47,293 bases of DNA, taken from Candidatus Faecicola pullistercoris (GTDB taxonomy: Bacteria > Bacillota > Clostridia > Christensenellales > CAG-917). The stretch spans positions 1-47,293 of the forward strand of contig DVNW01000013.1 of NCBI GenBank assembly GCA_018714105.1, written 5' to 3'. The notes below the pieces were generated by a model. The model saw nothing but the letters and a program-made list of their open reading frames with translations. It did no database searches and had not been told where the DNA came from. The position numbers were made by a program, and so were the translations under genes. The first letter of the stretch is position 1; every line of letters starts with the position of its first letter. Of the stretch, positions 8,784-16,914 are shown in pieces.

Positions 8784-9780
8784 TTGTCAAATCTCCGTCC
8801 GCGCCTTCTTCCTGCGAGGCGATAGCCATTATTTTTCTGAACCTGTGATTAATGCCGCTTTTGCTTATTCCCAGCCTTTCGGTGAAGAAGTCAAGGCTGG
8901 CCATAGGATTCTGAAGACGCAGGCAGGCAAGTTCTTTAAGCTTGTCCGGCAGGCTGTCCAGGCCCTGACGCTCCTGAATTCTGTTTATGGCAACCACCTG
9001 ATTAGCCGCGGCGGTAACGATTTTGTCGGTATTTGCCGTTTTGCAGTTATTCTGACGGTTGAGGTTGTTGTTGAAAATTCTTTCCACGATAATTTCCTCT
9101 ATATACAAAACGGTTTCGGCGGCGTCCATCAGAGCGAAAGCCTTGCTGATGTTTTCGCTGTCTTTAAGATACACAACGAATTTCCCCGCCCTCTCGGACA
9201 TTCTTGCAGTAATGCCGAACGTGGCGAAAATATTAATGGTAAACGAGGCCAGAAGCTCGTCCGACAGCAGAAATTCCAGATAATATCCCGTGCCGCCCGA
9301 CTGAAGTTTTTCCTCGCTCCCCATTATTTTGGAAGGAACGTTTGCGTTTCCCGTCGCAAGAAAGAGCGATTTCAGAAAGTTTCTGCGGCAGCACTCGCCG
9401 CGTATGACCGAAGCGTCAACGGCCTCGTTTATGATATAGCCGTCTTCCGTGTTTTTGAAAACCGAGCAGTCTTCAAGAAGTCTTGAGGTAAGCCCCTTCT
9501 GAATTCTAAGAGTATAGCCGTACCCCTTTTTTATACCCTTGTTTTTTGCGGCGGCGATTTCCACGTCCGTTCTGTAAAAATACTTTACAACGTCCACGAC
9601 CATGCGCAGATAATTAAGGTCCTCGCTTTCGAAAACGAGGCAATAACCGCTTTTATCCACCTTAATGCTTGCCGTAGCCTTGACGGCGGCGGCCAGCCAG
9701 GCCTTGCGGCAGCAGTCCTTTTGCGGAAAGGCGGCGGCAATCTGTTGTTTGGCAAAAGCCGTAAATGACAGTTTAGCCAT
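8776..9780 (-). CDS. whiA: DNA-binding protein WhiA
   Basis: Conserved Gram-positive protein combining a LAGLIDADG-like N-terminal domain with a C-terminal helix-turn-helix. It activates sporulation genes in Streptomyces and influences division in Bacillus. Of the 334 residues, the C-terminal segment (NPMASLDFFTERLGISKSGI, then NHRFRKI) is the diagnostic WhiA HTH. A CCRK near residue 23 and RGECCRRNFL in the middle match the family pattern. Its start overlaps the end of the PHP gene by 8 bases and its end overlaps dnaE by 8. The usual Clostridia neighbours rapZ and yvcK are absent here. Confidence 0.92.
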   Translation of the reverse strand: MAKLSFTAFAKQQIAAAFPQKDCCRKAWLAAAVKATASIKVDKSGYCLVFESEDLNYLRMVVDVVKYFYRTDVEIAAAKNKGIKKGYGYTLRIQKGLTSRLLEDCSVFKNTEDGYIINEAVDASVIRGECCRRNFLKSLFLATGNANVPSKIMGSEEKLQSGGTGYYLEFLLSDELLASFTINIFATFGITARMSERAGKFVVYLKDSENISKAFALMDAAETVLYIEEIIVERIFNNNLNRQNNCKTANTDKIVTAAANQVVAINRIQERQGLDSLPDKLKELACLRLQNPMASLDFFTERLGISKSGINHRFRKIMAIASQEEGADGDLTNE

Positions 9781-10543
9781 TTTTTCTCCTTTTCCCGAAC
9801 TCGGGAGCCGCGCCGATATTGACTATGCGGTCAAGCGGCAGCGAATGTGCGGCGATAAACTCGTCTGCGGCCGAAAACGCGCCTATTTTGGACGGAGCGT
9901 GCGCGTCGCTGTTGACGATGAACAGGCATCCGCTGTCCTTAATTTCGTCGATAACTTCTTCTATCACGTCCAGATGCTTCATGTTGATTTCCACGTAAAT
10001 ACCCTTTTGCGCGCAGAAATCCGCTACTTCCCCGACGCGCACTCTGAAGTTGTGGTTGATATGCGCAAGCACGTCCACGGGATATTTTTCAAGGGCGGAC
10101 AGAAGGGCGTCGGTATTTTTTCTTATCAGTTTTTCGCTGCTTCCAAAACTTTTTGCCCAGAATCCGTTGTTGAACTCAAAAGTAAACTGTTCTTTGAAGC
10201 TTGCGGCCAGCGCAAAGCGGTGGAATCCCGCTATTACCAGGTCGAAAGCGTCAAACTCCTCTGCTTTCATATCCAGCGTTCCGTCAAAACCTATGATGTC
10301 GGCTTCTATACCCTGCAAAATTCTTACGTCGGGATATTTCGGCCGCAGAAGCTCTATTTCGGCGGCAAGTTTTTTGACTTTTTTTCTGTTAAGCCCCAGA
10401 AGTTTGTTGGCAAACCCGTGATCGGTAAGCGCGATTTCTTTAAGACCGGCAGCCTTAGCCGCCCTCACGGCCTCTTCGGGCGAGGTTACGGCATCGCTGT
10501 AAACGGTATGGGTATGGTAATCTCCGAAATACAAATTATTCAA
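9773..10543 (-). CDS. PHP-domain phosphatase (YcdX/histidinol-phosphatase-like)
   Basis: Probable metal-dependent phosphoesterase of 256 residues. It shows the PHP motifs in order: YHTHTVYSDA at the N-terminus, LTDHGF near 40, QGIEAD near 79, FHRF near 108, HINHN near 163 and NSDAHAP near 210, which together form the trinuclear metal site. Of the PHP group it most resembles the stand-alone YcdX-like proteins found next to murB and whiA in Clostridia. It overlaps murB and whiA by 8 bases each, so it is co-translated with both. The physiological substrate is unknown. Confidence 0.85.
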   Translation of the reverse strand: MNNLYFGDYHTHTVYSDAVTSPEEAVRAAKAAGLKEIALTDHGFANKLLGLNRKKVKKLAAEIELLRPKYPDVRILQGIEADIIGFDGTLDMKAEEFDAFDLVIAGFHRFALAASFKEQFTFEFNNGFWAKSFGSSEKLIRKNTDALLSALEKYPVDVLAHINHNFRVRVGEVADFCAQKGIYVEINMKHLDVIEEVIDEIKDSGCLFIVNSDAHAPSKIGAFSAADEFIAAHSLPLDRIVNIGAAPEFGKRRKNG

Positions 10544-11372
10544 TCAGTTCAAATTCCTTTTCCAGTGTTATTTTATATTTATCGTAAACTTTTTCGGCGG
10601 CAAGAGCCTGCAGACGCAGGAACTGTTCCGTGGTGGCGCCGCCTTCGTTGACGATGAAATTCGCATGTTTTAAGGATATGCGCGCGCCCCCGTCCGCCAG
10701 TCCTTTGAGGCCCGCTCCCTCTATGTAAAACCCCGCCGAAACGCCGCCCGCTCTTTTGAAAACGCTGCCGCAGGAAGGAAGCGAAGGCTGGGTCTGCCTG
10801 CGTTTTAGGGCGCATCTTGCCGTTTCGGCAATTATATCCTCGCGCTTTTTGCCTAGCGGCCGGAACAATGCCGCAATTACCGTCCTGCCTTTCAGTCCGC
10901 TGGTCCTGTACCCGAAACCCGCGTCGTTTTTAGACACGATTTGGACGCAATCGCCGTTTAACACGGCTATATGCGATATATAATCCGACGTTTGCGAATT
11001 AAACGCTCCCGCGTTCATTATTACCGCCCCGCCTACCGTGCCGGGTATGCCCGCAAGCCCTTCGCCTATCGTCAGGTCTCTTGCGGCAAGCTCGGCCGCC
11101 AGGGACGGAAGTCTTACGCCGCACTGCACCCAAACGCCATCCGAGGTATAAACCACTTTTTTGAGCTTGGCCGTGCCGATAAGCGGAAAGTCCGTCCCCC
11201 CGTCGGGAATCAGCACGTTTGTTCCGCCGCCTATGATACCGAACTTCGAGCCTTTAAGCTCGCGCGACAGTCCGATAAGTTCCCCGACGTCGGAAGGATA
11301 CAGCACCGTCACCTTTCCTCCGCTGCCGAACGAAGTAAGGGCTTTGCCCGAAGTCACAACCTTTTCGACCAT
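10536..11372 (-). CDS. murB: UDP-N-acetylenolpyruvoylglucosamine reductase MurB
   Basis: FAD-dependent reductase that completes UDP-N-acetylmuramate in peptidoglycan synthesis. The 278-residue protein has the FAD loop GGGTNVLI, the long GEGLAGIPGTVGGAVIMNAG segment, and PSCGSVFKR, whose Ser is the expected proton donor, with a C-terminal GGA..FL region. The absence of the extra loop of E. coli MurB indicates type II, as in other Bacillota. A GAGGTG ribosome site precedes the ATG. It lies 45 bases after hprK and overlaps the PHP gene. Confidence 0.94.
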   Translation of the reverse strand: MVEKVVTSGKALTSFGSGGKVTVLYPSDVGELIGLSRELKGSKFGIIGGGTNVLIPDGGTDFPLIGTAKLKKVVYTSDGVWVQCGVRLPSLAAELAARDLTIGEGLAGIPGTVGGAVIMNAGAFNSQTSDYISHIAVLNGDCVQIVSKNDAGFGYRTSGLKGRTVIAALFRPLGKKREDIIAETARCALKRRQTQPSLPSCGSVFKRAGGVSAGFYIEGAGLKGLADGGARISLKHANFIVNEGGATTEQFLRLQALAAEKVYDKYKITLEKEFELIE

Positions 11373-11389
11373 AAAACACCTCAGGGTAT

Positions 11390-11417
11390 AATATATGCCG
11401 AAAAAGCTCCGCGGTAA
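11390..11417 (-). promoter_or_regulatory. Possible internal promoter before murB
   Basis: On the minus strand TTACCG (11412-11417), 16 bases, then TATATT (11390-11395), about 18 bases before the murB ATG. It is only a moderate match, in a short gap inside an apparent operon. Confidence 0.35.
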
Positions 11418-12356
11418 CTAAAATACTCTTTTTTCCAGTTCTTTCAACGCATCGTAGCCCACTTCTTTCATACGCATGTTGCGCGCGGCGACCTCGACGA
11501 CTACGGCAATGTTTCTTCCCGGCATGACGGGCAGCAGCAGTTTGGGGACTTCCACGCCCAGTATGTTTTCGGAAAGCTGAAGGTCACCCAGGCGATCGTA
11601 GGCCTTTTTATCGTTCCACTTTTCAAGCTGAATGATTAAGTCTATGCCCGTTTCGGAAAGCACGCTTGCAACGCCGAACATGTTTCTGACGTTGATTATA
11701 CCCACTCCTCTGACTTCCATAAAGTCCCTGATGGCGGGAGCGGCGCTTCCTATAACCTTGTTCTTGATGCGTTTTACCTCTACCGAATCGTCCGCGACCA
11801 GACGGTGGCCTCTGTGAACCAGTTCCAGCGCGGTCTCGCTTTTACCGATACCGCTGTTGCCGGTTATCAGCACGCCCACGCCGTTAATCTCCACAAGTTC
11901 CCCGTGAAGGCTTTTTTTCGGAGCGAGCGTTTCGTTCAGATAATTAATGAGTTCGTTCACCAATTCCGAGGTAATCTTTTTGGAGCGGAACAGCGGGCAT
12001 CCGTTTTCGCGCGCCGTTTTAACCATGTTTTTGGTAGGCGAAAGGCCGCGGCTTATAATTATGCACGGAAGCCTGTTGGAAACCAAGGAGGCAAACGCTT
12101 TATCGCTGTCCTTTTCCTCCATTTTGTACAAGAAGTACATTTCGGCGTTACCCATAACCTGAACGCGGCTGCTGGCGAAGTAATCGTAAAACCCGGCGAG
12201 GGCAAGGCCCGGCCTGTTGACGCTCACCGACGAAAGAGTAATTTCCGCAGTCTCGTCGGCATAAAGAATTTCCAGTTCGCAGTCCTCGGCAAACCGCAAA
12301 GCGTTCACGGTAACGGGCTGCGTTTCTTCTATACCAAGGTTAATGTCAATCGTCAT
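11418..12356 (-). CDS. hprK: HPr kinase/phosphorylase HprK
   Basis: Phosphorylates and dephosphorylates HPr at Ser46, the switch for carbon-catabolite repression in Bacillota. I chose ATG 12356 (MTIDIN, 312 residues) over a longer frame because GGAGG stands just before it and the family starts there. Walker A GNSGIGKS is at 166-173, the HprK signature EVRGVGIINVRNMFG at about 214-228, with the HGELVEING strand before the P-loop. The start overlaps the end of the upstream HAD gene by 11 bases. Its linkage to both phosphofructokinases and dnaE in one gene run suggests coordinated growth control, which is inference. Confidence 0.95.
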   Translation of the reverse strand: MTIDINLGIEETQPVTVNALRFAEDCELEILYADETAEITLSSVSVNRPGLALAGFYDYFASSRVQVMGNAEMYFLYKMEEKDSDKAFASLVSNRLPCIIISRGLSPTKNMVKTARENGCPLFRSKKITSELVNELINYLNETLAPKKSLHGELVEINGVGVLITGNSGIGKSETALELVHRGHRLVADDSVEVKRIKNKVIGSAAPAIRDFMEVRGVGIINVRNMFGVASVLSETGIDLIIQLEKWNDKKAYDRLGDLQLSENILGVEVPKLLLPVMPGRNIAVVVEVAARNMRMKEVGYDALKELEKRVF

Positions 12357-13176
12357 ATTCTTCCTCCAGACAGAGTTTGAGAATGGTCTTTGCAACGCCG
12401 TCTTCCTCTGCGGAGGGACAAACGGCGTCGGCTTTGGATTTAAGCAGCTCCGAGCCGTTGGCAACGGCCACACCCGTACCGGCGTATTCCAGAAGCGTAA
12501 GGTCGTTAAGCTGGTCGCCGAAGGCGAGAATTTCCTCCCTGGCTATGCCGTATTTTTCCGCGATAAACGCCAGCGCTTTGCCCTTTGACGTGCTGCTTAC
12601 GACAGCCTCTACGTTGAATTCCGTGCTTTTGTTTATAAGAAGTCTGTCGCCGAATTTATTTTCCGCGGCCGTTCTCAGCGTCTCTGTAACCTCGGGCGAA
12701 ACGGCAACGTAAACCTTATGAATCCTCTTTTCGGGATGATTTTTTATAAACTCGGTCATATCGCCCGTTTCCACGGCCTCTATATCGCAGTAATTGCAAT
12801 AAAAATCGGTGTATTGGTTACGGCGTTCGATGTGAAGAACGTCGTCCATATAAACCTGAAGCGCCTTTACGGGATAGTCTTTGAGAAAGGCGATGTATTC
12901 GAGGGCGAGATCGTGAGGCATATTAAACGCCTTTACGGTTTTTCTGGACCTGATGTCGCTTATGAGCGCGCCCTGATAGGAAATAATATAGCCTTCCAGG
13001 CCGAGTTTATCCGCCTGTTTGATGATTGCGGCGAACATTCTGCCCGTCACGATAACGAAAATACCGCCCGCGGCTATAAACCTTTTAACCGTATTCAAGG
13101 TGAAATCGCTTACTTTTTTTAATTTTGCGGGGTAAAGCGTATCGTCGAAATCGCTGGCCACGAGTCTGTACTTCAT
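12346..13176 (-). CDS. Cof-type HAD-superfamily hydrolase
   Basis: Probable sugar-phosphate or small-molecule phosphatase of 276 residues. Motif I is SDFDDTL (residues 8-14, nucleophile Asp and acid Asp), motif II TGR near 45, and motif IV GDQLND near 222-227, with the large C2-type cap of the Cof/YcsE group between. GGAGCAG precedes the ATG. It is the first gene of the run leading into hprK, murB, whiA and dnaE, and its end overlaps hprK by 11 bases. Substrate unknown. Confidence 0.85.
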   Translation of the reverse strand: MKYRLVASDFDDTLYPAKLKKVSDFTLNTVKRFIAAGGIFVIVTGRMFAAIIKQADKLGLEGYIISYQGALISDIRSRKTVKAFNMPHDLALEYIAFLKDYPVKALQVYMDDVLHIERRNQYTDFYCNYCDIEAVETGDMTEFIKNHPEKRIHKVYVAVSPEVTETLRTAAENKFGDRLLINKSTEFNVEAVVSSTSKGKALAFIAEKYGIAREEILAFGDQLNDLTLLEYAGTGVAVANGSELLKSKADAVCPSAEEDGVAKTILKLCLEEEYDD

Positions 13177-13199
13177 AAACTGCTCCTTTCCGTTATTTT

Positions 13200-13243
13200 A
13201 TTATTATACAATACAAAGCCCTCAAATAAAAGTATTTGAGGGC
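13200..13243 (-). terminator. Intrinsic terminator of the uvrC/metallophosphatase unit
   Basis: Perfect 11-base stem GCCCTCAAATA / TATTTGAGGGC (13218-13228 and 13233-13243) with an AAAG loop. On the minus strand it is followed by a T-rich stretch. A TATAAT on the minus strand just beyond (about 13202-13207) may belong to the promoter of the next unit (HAD-hprK); I found no good -35 for it. Confidence 0.7.
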
Positions 13244-13268
13244 AGTTAATCGCAAAATATTTAAAGGG

Positions 13269-14330
13269 TTAAAAAGTTATGTAAACGTGCTCCGTCCTGA
13301 CCTCGCCGCGGGCGTTGAGCGTAAGCACCGTACCGCCGTTGAGGCTGTCGTCGTGATAGCATCTGTCGCCCGTTTTCAGGCCGTAAGTCAGTCTGACCCC
13401 CTCGTAAAGCACGGAGCTGTAATTGATATGGTCGTGCCCCACGACAACGTCGCGCGTGCTTCCCGCGGCCTTGATAACGTTGAAAAAGCCGTTATTTACA
13501 GGCGGACAGCATACCGGCTCGTTGTTTCTGCCGAATCCCGTGCTTTCGTCGAATCCGCCCTGTGCCCACTGTTCGTACGCGACGGCGTATTCGTACAGCG
13601 GTATATGCATAAACAGAGTTGACGTCACAGGCTCGCCGCCGTTAATCCCGGCAATACCGTCTATCACCCACTCGTACCACTTGATCTGGTCGGGATAGAC
13701 GTGGTCGTAACCCCATTCCCCCGTCTCCTCGTACGTTCTTGAAGAATGAGTATCCATCATGATAAGAGAGTGCACTATACGTCCGTCCTGCTCTATCGCC
13801 AGTACGTAATTGCCCACGCCCCCGATGTTTCCGGGGCCTTTTTCGAACAGACAGTTGTCGGCCTGTTCGAGAAGGTCTCCGAGCCTGTTGAGATCGGAAT
13901 TACCCTCTCCGTCGTGATTGCCGAAAACGGGCGCCCAGGGAATCCCCAGACCTTCCATAAACTCCACGAAGCGTTTGAACGAATGTCTTGAAAATCTGGT
14001 CCACACCATATCGCCCGTAACGGTTATAAGGTCGGGATTTGTCTTTTTGACAAGTTCGGAAACGGTATTTTCGGTAAAAGTTTTGTTCCACGGCCCGTCC
14101 AGAGTATCGCCGAACTGCACGTCGGTAATGTTGAGAATAACGAAATCCTTGTCGGCCTGCTTTGCGAGTCGGACAACGGCGGCCGCGTCGAATTCGTCCT
14201 CACTCGTCCAAACGGTATCCGAAGGCGTCCCTTTATAGATAACCAGTTCGGCAATAAGCCAGCTCAGACCCGAAACGAGTATGACGCCCAGCGTGGCTGC
14301 GGCTACGATTATCTTTTGTTTTTTGGTCAT
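13269..14330 (-). CDS. Membrane-anchored calcineurin-like metallophosphoesterase
   Basis: Probable extracytoplasmic phosphatase of 353 residues. A single N-terminal hydrophobic segment (about 7-28) follows a KK-rich start and would anchor or export it. The dimetal motifs are all present in order: ITDVQFGD, TGDMVW, FGNHDGE, FMHIPL and VGHDHIN. This pattern matches the purple-acid/Icc-like group of metallophosphoesterases. AGAGGTGGG precedes the ATG 11 bases after the uvrC stop, so the two genes are probably co-transcribed. Substrate unknown; a role at the cell surface is inferred from the membrane segment. Confidence 0.82.
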   Translation of the reverse strand: MTKKQKIIVAAATLGVILVSGLSWLIAELVIYKGTPSDTVWTSEDEFDAAAVVRLAKQADKDFVILNITDVQFGDTLDGPWNKTFTENTVSELVKKTNPDLITVTGDMVWTRFSRHSFKRFVEFMEGLGIPWAPVFGNHDGEGNSDLNRLGDLLEQADNCLFEKGPGNIGGVGNYVLAIEQDGRIVHSLIMMDTHSSRTYEETGEWGYDHVYPDQIKWYEWVIDGIAGINGGEPVTSTLFMHIPLYEYAVAYEQWAQGGFDESTGFGRNNEPVCCPPVNNGFFNVIKAAGSTRDVVVGHDHINYSSVLYEGVRLTYGLKTGDRCYHDDSLNGGTVLTLNARGEVRTEHVYITF

Positions 14331-14341
14331 TTTCCCACCTC

Positions 14342-16228
14342 TTAAGTATTGTTTTTTCCGTTAAAATAAGCGCGGATTTTTTTAGCGTCGGAAAGGCTTA
14401 TGCCTTTAACCTCGGCAAGTTCCTTTTCGGTAGCCTTCTTTACGGCTCCGATGTTTTTGAAATGTCTGTACAGCGCGTCCGTTTTCTTTGCTCCTATGCC
14501 CTCTATTTGTTTAAGTTCGGAAGCTGTCTGCCCTTTCGACCTGAGCGAGCGGTGATAGGTAACGGCAAATCTGTGTGCCTCGTCCCTGATGCGTTGAAGC
14601 ACTTGCAAATCGGCGCCGCTTTTATCTAGAATATAAGGTACGGGGCTGTCCGGTTTGAATACCTCTTCCTCCCGTTTAGCAAGGGAAATAACGGCCAAAT
14701 CCTCCATACCCAGGGCATGAAGCGCGTCCTCGGCATAGGCAAGCTGCCCCTTGCCTCCGTCCACCACGATAAGATCGGGCCTTTTGGAGAAACTCGGGTC
14801 CGCGTCGCCCTCTTTCAGCCTTGTAAGCCTGCGGATAAGCACTTCCCGCATGCAGGCGAAGTCGTTGTTTTTTTCCACCGTCCTGATTTTAAACCGTCTG
14901 TACATGGCCGAAGCGGGCTTTCCTCCCTCGAAAACCGCCATGGAAGCCACCATATCCGTACCGCTTATGTGCGAAATGTCGTAACATTCCATTCTGTAAG
15001 GCACGGAAGGAAGCCTTAGTTTTTCCGCAAGCAGTCTTATCGCGCCCAGCGTCATTTTTTCCCTGCGCGAGCTTTTGGCGATATAGTTATCCAGATAGTC
15101 TTTCGCGTTGTTTACCGCCATATCCGCAAGCTGCCCGCGTATTCCCTGAACAGGTTTAACTATATTGATTTTTCTGCCTGCGTTACCCGAAACAAGGTTT
15201 TCTAATGCGTTTTCTGAAGGTAAAGCCATGTTTACGACAATTTCGTCGGGATAAGTCGGGTTTTGAGAATAGAACTGAACAATAAACTGTTCAAGCATGT
15301 TGGAAAGCTGATTTGCCTGAAAGTCGTCGGCCGCGGCATCTGCCCGCCCCGCGCTCAGGCCGGCGTCCTCATCCGTAACAAGGGGGAAGTTATCTCCTCC
15401 TACGAGCTTGCCGCCTCGTACGACAAGCATGGAAACCGCCGAGAAGATACCGTTGCCGTATGCCGAAAACACGTCCAGATTGAAATCTTTTGGAAGCGCA
15501 GCAATCTGTCTGCGTATGAGCTTGTCCAGAATTCTGAGTTTGTCTCTGTAAAAAATAGCCGTCTCGAAGTCGCCCCTGTCCGCCGCCTCTTTCATTCTGT
15601 TTTCAATTATGCGCTGTACGGTTTTGTCGTTGCCTTTAAGAAAGTCGACAACGCCCTCTATCATCTTGTGATATTCGCCCGCGCTTATGCCTCCCGCGCA
15701 CGGCGCAAGGCATCTTCCGATATGGGCGTTAAGGCAGGGTCTGTGCGACGGCGGCAGATTTTTGAGATCGAGTTTGCAGTTTCTGAGCGGATACGCGCTG
15801 TGAATGAGGTCGTTTATATCCTTAACGGTAATACCCTGCATATAGGGCCCGAAGTATTTTGCGCCGTCGTTTTTGAGTTTTCTGACCGTTTCCACGCAGG
15901 GATAGTCCTGTTTGAGGTCGATTCTGATAAATGGATAGCTCTTGTCGTCTTTCAGCAGGATATTGTATTTCGGCGAGTACTTTTTGATTAAATTGTTTTC
16001 TAGTACGAGCGCCTCGACTTCGGTGGAAGTGATGATGTATCGGAAATCGACGATATGGTTAACGAGCGCGATAGTCTTAGCCGTTTTGTTGCCCGCGCGG
16101 AAATACTGACGCACCCTGTTTTTGAGCGAACGGGCCTTTCCGACGTAAATGACCTTACCGTCGGCGTCGAGCATGAGATAAACGCCGCTTTGCGCAGGCA
16201 GTTCCCGGAGTTTTCTTTCGATATCCAT
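14342..16228 (-). CDS. uvrC: Excinuclease ABC subunit C, UvrC
   Basis: Makes both incisions in nucleotide-excision repair with UvrB. From ATG 16228 it has 628 residues: GIY-YIG nuclease (SGVYLMLDADGKVIYVGKA), a cysteine cluster near 150-180 (CKLDL, CLNAHIGRCLAPC), UvrB-interaction region, RNase H-like nuclease (YDISHISG, IVVDGGKGQL) and a C-terminal helix-hairpin-helix (LKQIEGIGAKKTDALYRHF). A longer frame opens at a TTG at 16288, but MDIERKL is where the family begins. A TATAAT lies only 7 bases before this ATG and there is no ribosome site, so the message may be leaderless. Confidence 0.93.
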   Translation of the reverse strand: MDIERKLRELPAQSGVYLMLDADGKVIYVGKARSLKNRVRQYFRAGNKTAKTIALVNHIVDFRYIITSTEVEALVLENNLIKKYSPKYNILLKDDKSYPFIRIDLKQDYPCVETVRKLKNDGAKYFGPYMQGITVKDINDLIHSAYPLRNCKLDLKNLPPSHRPCLNAHIGRCLAPCAGGISAGEYHKMIEGVVDFLKGNDKTVQRIIENRMKEAADRGDFETAIFYRDKLRILDKLIRRQIAALPKDFNLDVFSAYGNGIFSAVSMLVVRGGKLVGGDNFPLVTDEDAGLSAGRADAAADDFQANQLSNMLEQFIVQFYSQNPTYPDEIVVNMALPSENALENLVSGNAGRKINIVKPVQGIRGQLADMAVNNAKDYLDNYIAKSSRREKMTLGAIRLLAEKLRLPSVPYRMECYDISHISGTDMVASMAVFEGGKPASAMYRRFKIRTVEKNNDFACMREVLIRRLTRLKEGDADPSFSKRPDLIVVDGGKGQLAYAEDALHALGMEDLAVISLAKREEEVFKPDSPVPYILDKSGADLQVLQRIRDEAHRFAVTYHRSLRSKGQTASELKQIEGIGAKKTDALYRHFKNIGAVKKATEKELAEVKGISLSDAKKIRAYFNGKNNT

Positions 16229-16235
16229 ATATCCG

Positions 16236-16264
16236 ATTATATCATATAAGAAACCCGAGGTAAA
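16236..16264 (-). promoter_or_regulatory. Candidate promoter for a leaderless uvrC transcript
   Basis: Minus strand TTTACC (16259-16264), 17 bases, TATAAT (16236-16241). Seven bases separate the -10 box from the ATG, so transcription would start at or next to the start codon. Confidence 0.5.
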
Positions 16265-16290
16265 CGCTTTGCGCAACAAATTTTTCAAGG

Positions 16291-16623
16291 CTAGTACCCC
16301 AGATACCGCACCCCGCTCAGCATCACGTCCTCCACCGCTCCCGTAGACAGATAATAGAAGATGATTTTGCCTTCCCTTCTGAAACCTACCACTCCCGCGC
16401 TTCTCAGAATTTTAAGCTGATGCGAAACCGTGGTCTGATTGATTTTCAGTATTTCGGACAGGTCGGTTACGCACATTTCGGTAATGCTGAGCGCGGACAG
16501 AATCTTAATTCTGGTACTGTCCGAAAAAACGCTGAAGAATTCGGCGAGATTGTTAAGCACGGAGTTGTCCGGCAGATAATATTCGACAAGGGACTGCGTG
16601 CGGTCGTCAAGCAACAGGTTCAT
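16291..16623 (-). CDS. ArsR-family winged-helix regulator
   Basis: Small transcription repressor of 110 residues from ATG 16623, chosen because GGAGG lies 6 bases upstream; a longer GTG frame from 16650 lacks this. The winged helix is typical of ArsR/SmtB: DSTRIKILSAL, then LSEILKINQTTVSHQLKILR as the recognition helix, and REGKIIFYYL as the wing. Helix alpha-3 reads ITEMCVTDL where metal-sensing members have ELCVCDL, so only one of the two cysteines is kept and metal sensing is uncertain. It stands divergently from a Cys-tailed membrane peptide gene and just before uvrC. Confidence 0.88.
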   Translation of the reverse strand: MNLLLDDRTQSLVEYYLPDNSVLNNLAEFFSVFSDSTRIKILSALSITEMCVTDLSEILKINQTTVSHQLKILRSAGVVGFRREGKIIFYYLSTGAVEDVMLSGVRYLGY

Positions 16624-16677
16624 ATGAGGCCTCCGTAAACACATTAACACGAAATAAAAGCCGAAAAATGTGTAACA

Positions 16678-16706
16678 TTGAGCAATCTGCCTGCATATTG
16701 TATTAT
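16678..16706 (+). promoter_or_regulatory. Promoter of the Cys-tailed membrane peptide, with a possible operator
   Basis: TTGAGC (16678-16683), 17 bases, TATTAT (16701-16706). The -35 box lies inside the near-palindrome ATTGAGCAAT (16677-16686), a plausible site for the divergent ArsR regulator; this last point is inference. Confidence 0.55.
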
Positions 16707-16725
16707 AGTGTCGAAGGAGGTCGGT

Positions 16726-16914
16726 ATGTTTGACGGAAACTGGATGTTGTTTATATTGATACTGTTGATAGTGTTCGGCGGAAACGGAGGCATAGCGGGC
16801 ACCGAACTTGCCGTGCTCATCGCCGCGGTAGGCGCGATAGTTCTGGCCGAGAACGGCGGGCTGGGCGGCTTTTGCGGATGTCAGACGGGCTGTAACAACT
16901 GCGGACAGAGCTAG
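16726..16914 (+). CDS. Small membrane protein with Gly-rich core and Cys tail, unknown function
   Basis: 62 residues from ATG 16726, chosen because AAGGAGG precedes it at optimal spacing; the frame can be extended upstream to 16678 but without a ribosome site. Residues 7-17 (MLFILILLIVF) and about 29-41 (AVLIAAVGAIVLA) are hydrophobic, separated by GGNGGIAG. The tail FCGCQTGCNNCGQS holds four cysteines (50, 52, 56, 59). I do not recognise the family; Gly-rich mini-membrane proteins of this kind occur in Clostridia. The divergent ArsR gene makes metal or redox control possible. Its stop overlaps the stop of the opposite gene. Confidence 0.7.
   Translation: MFDGNWMLFILILLIVFGGNGGIAGTELAVLIAAVGAIVLAENGGLGGFCGCQTGCNNCGQS

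Noticed and set aside
12357-12473. N-terminal extension of HprK by 39 residues
   Set aside because: It overlaps the HAD gene, has no ribosome site, and the family starts at MTIDIN, where GGAGG is found.
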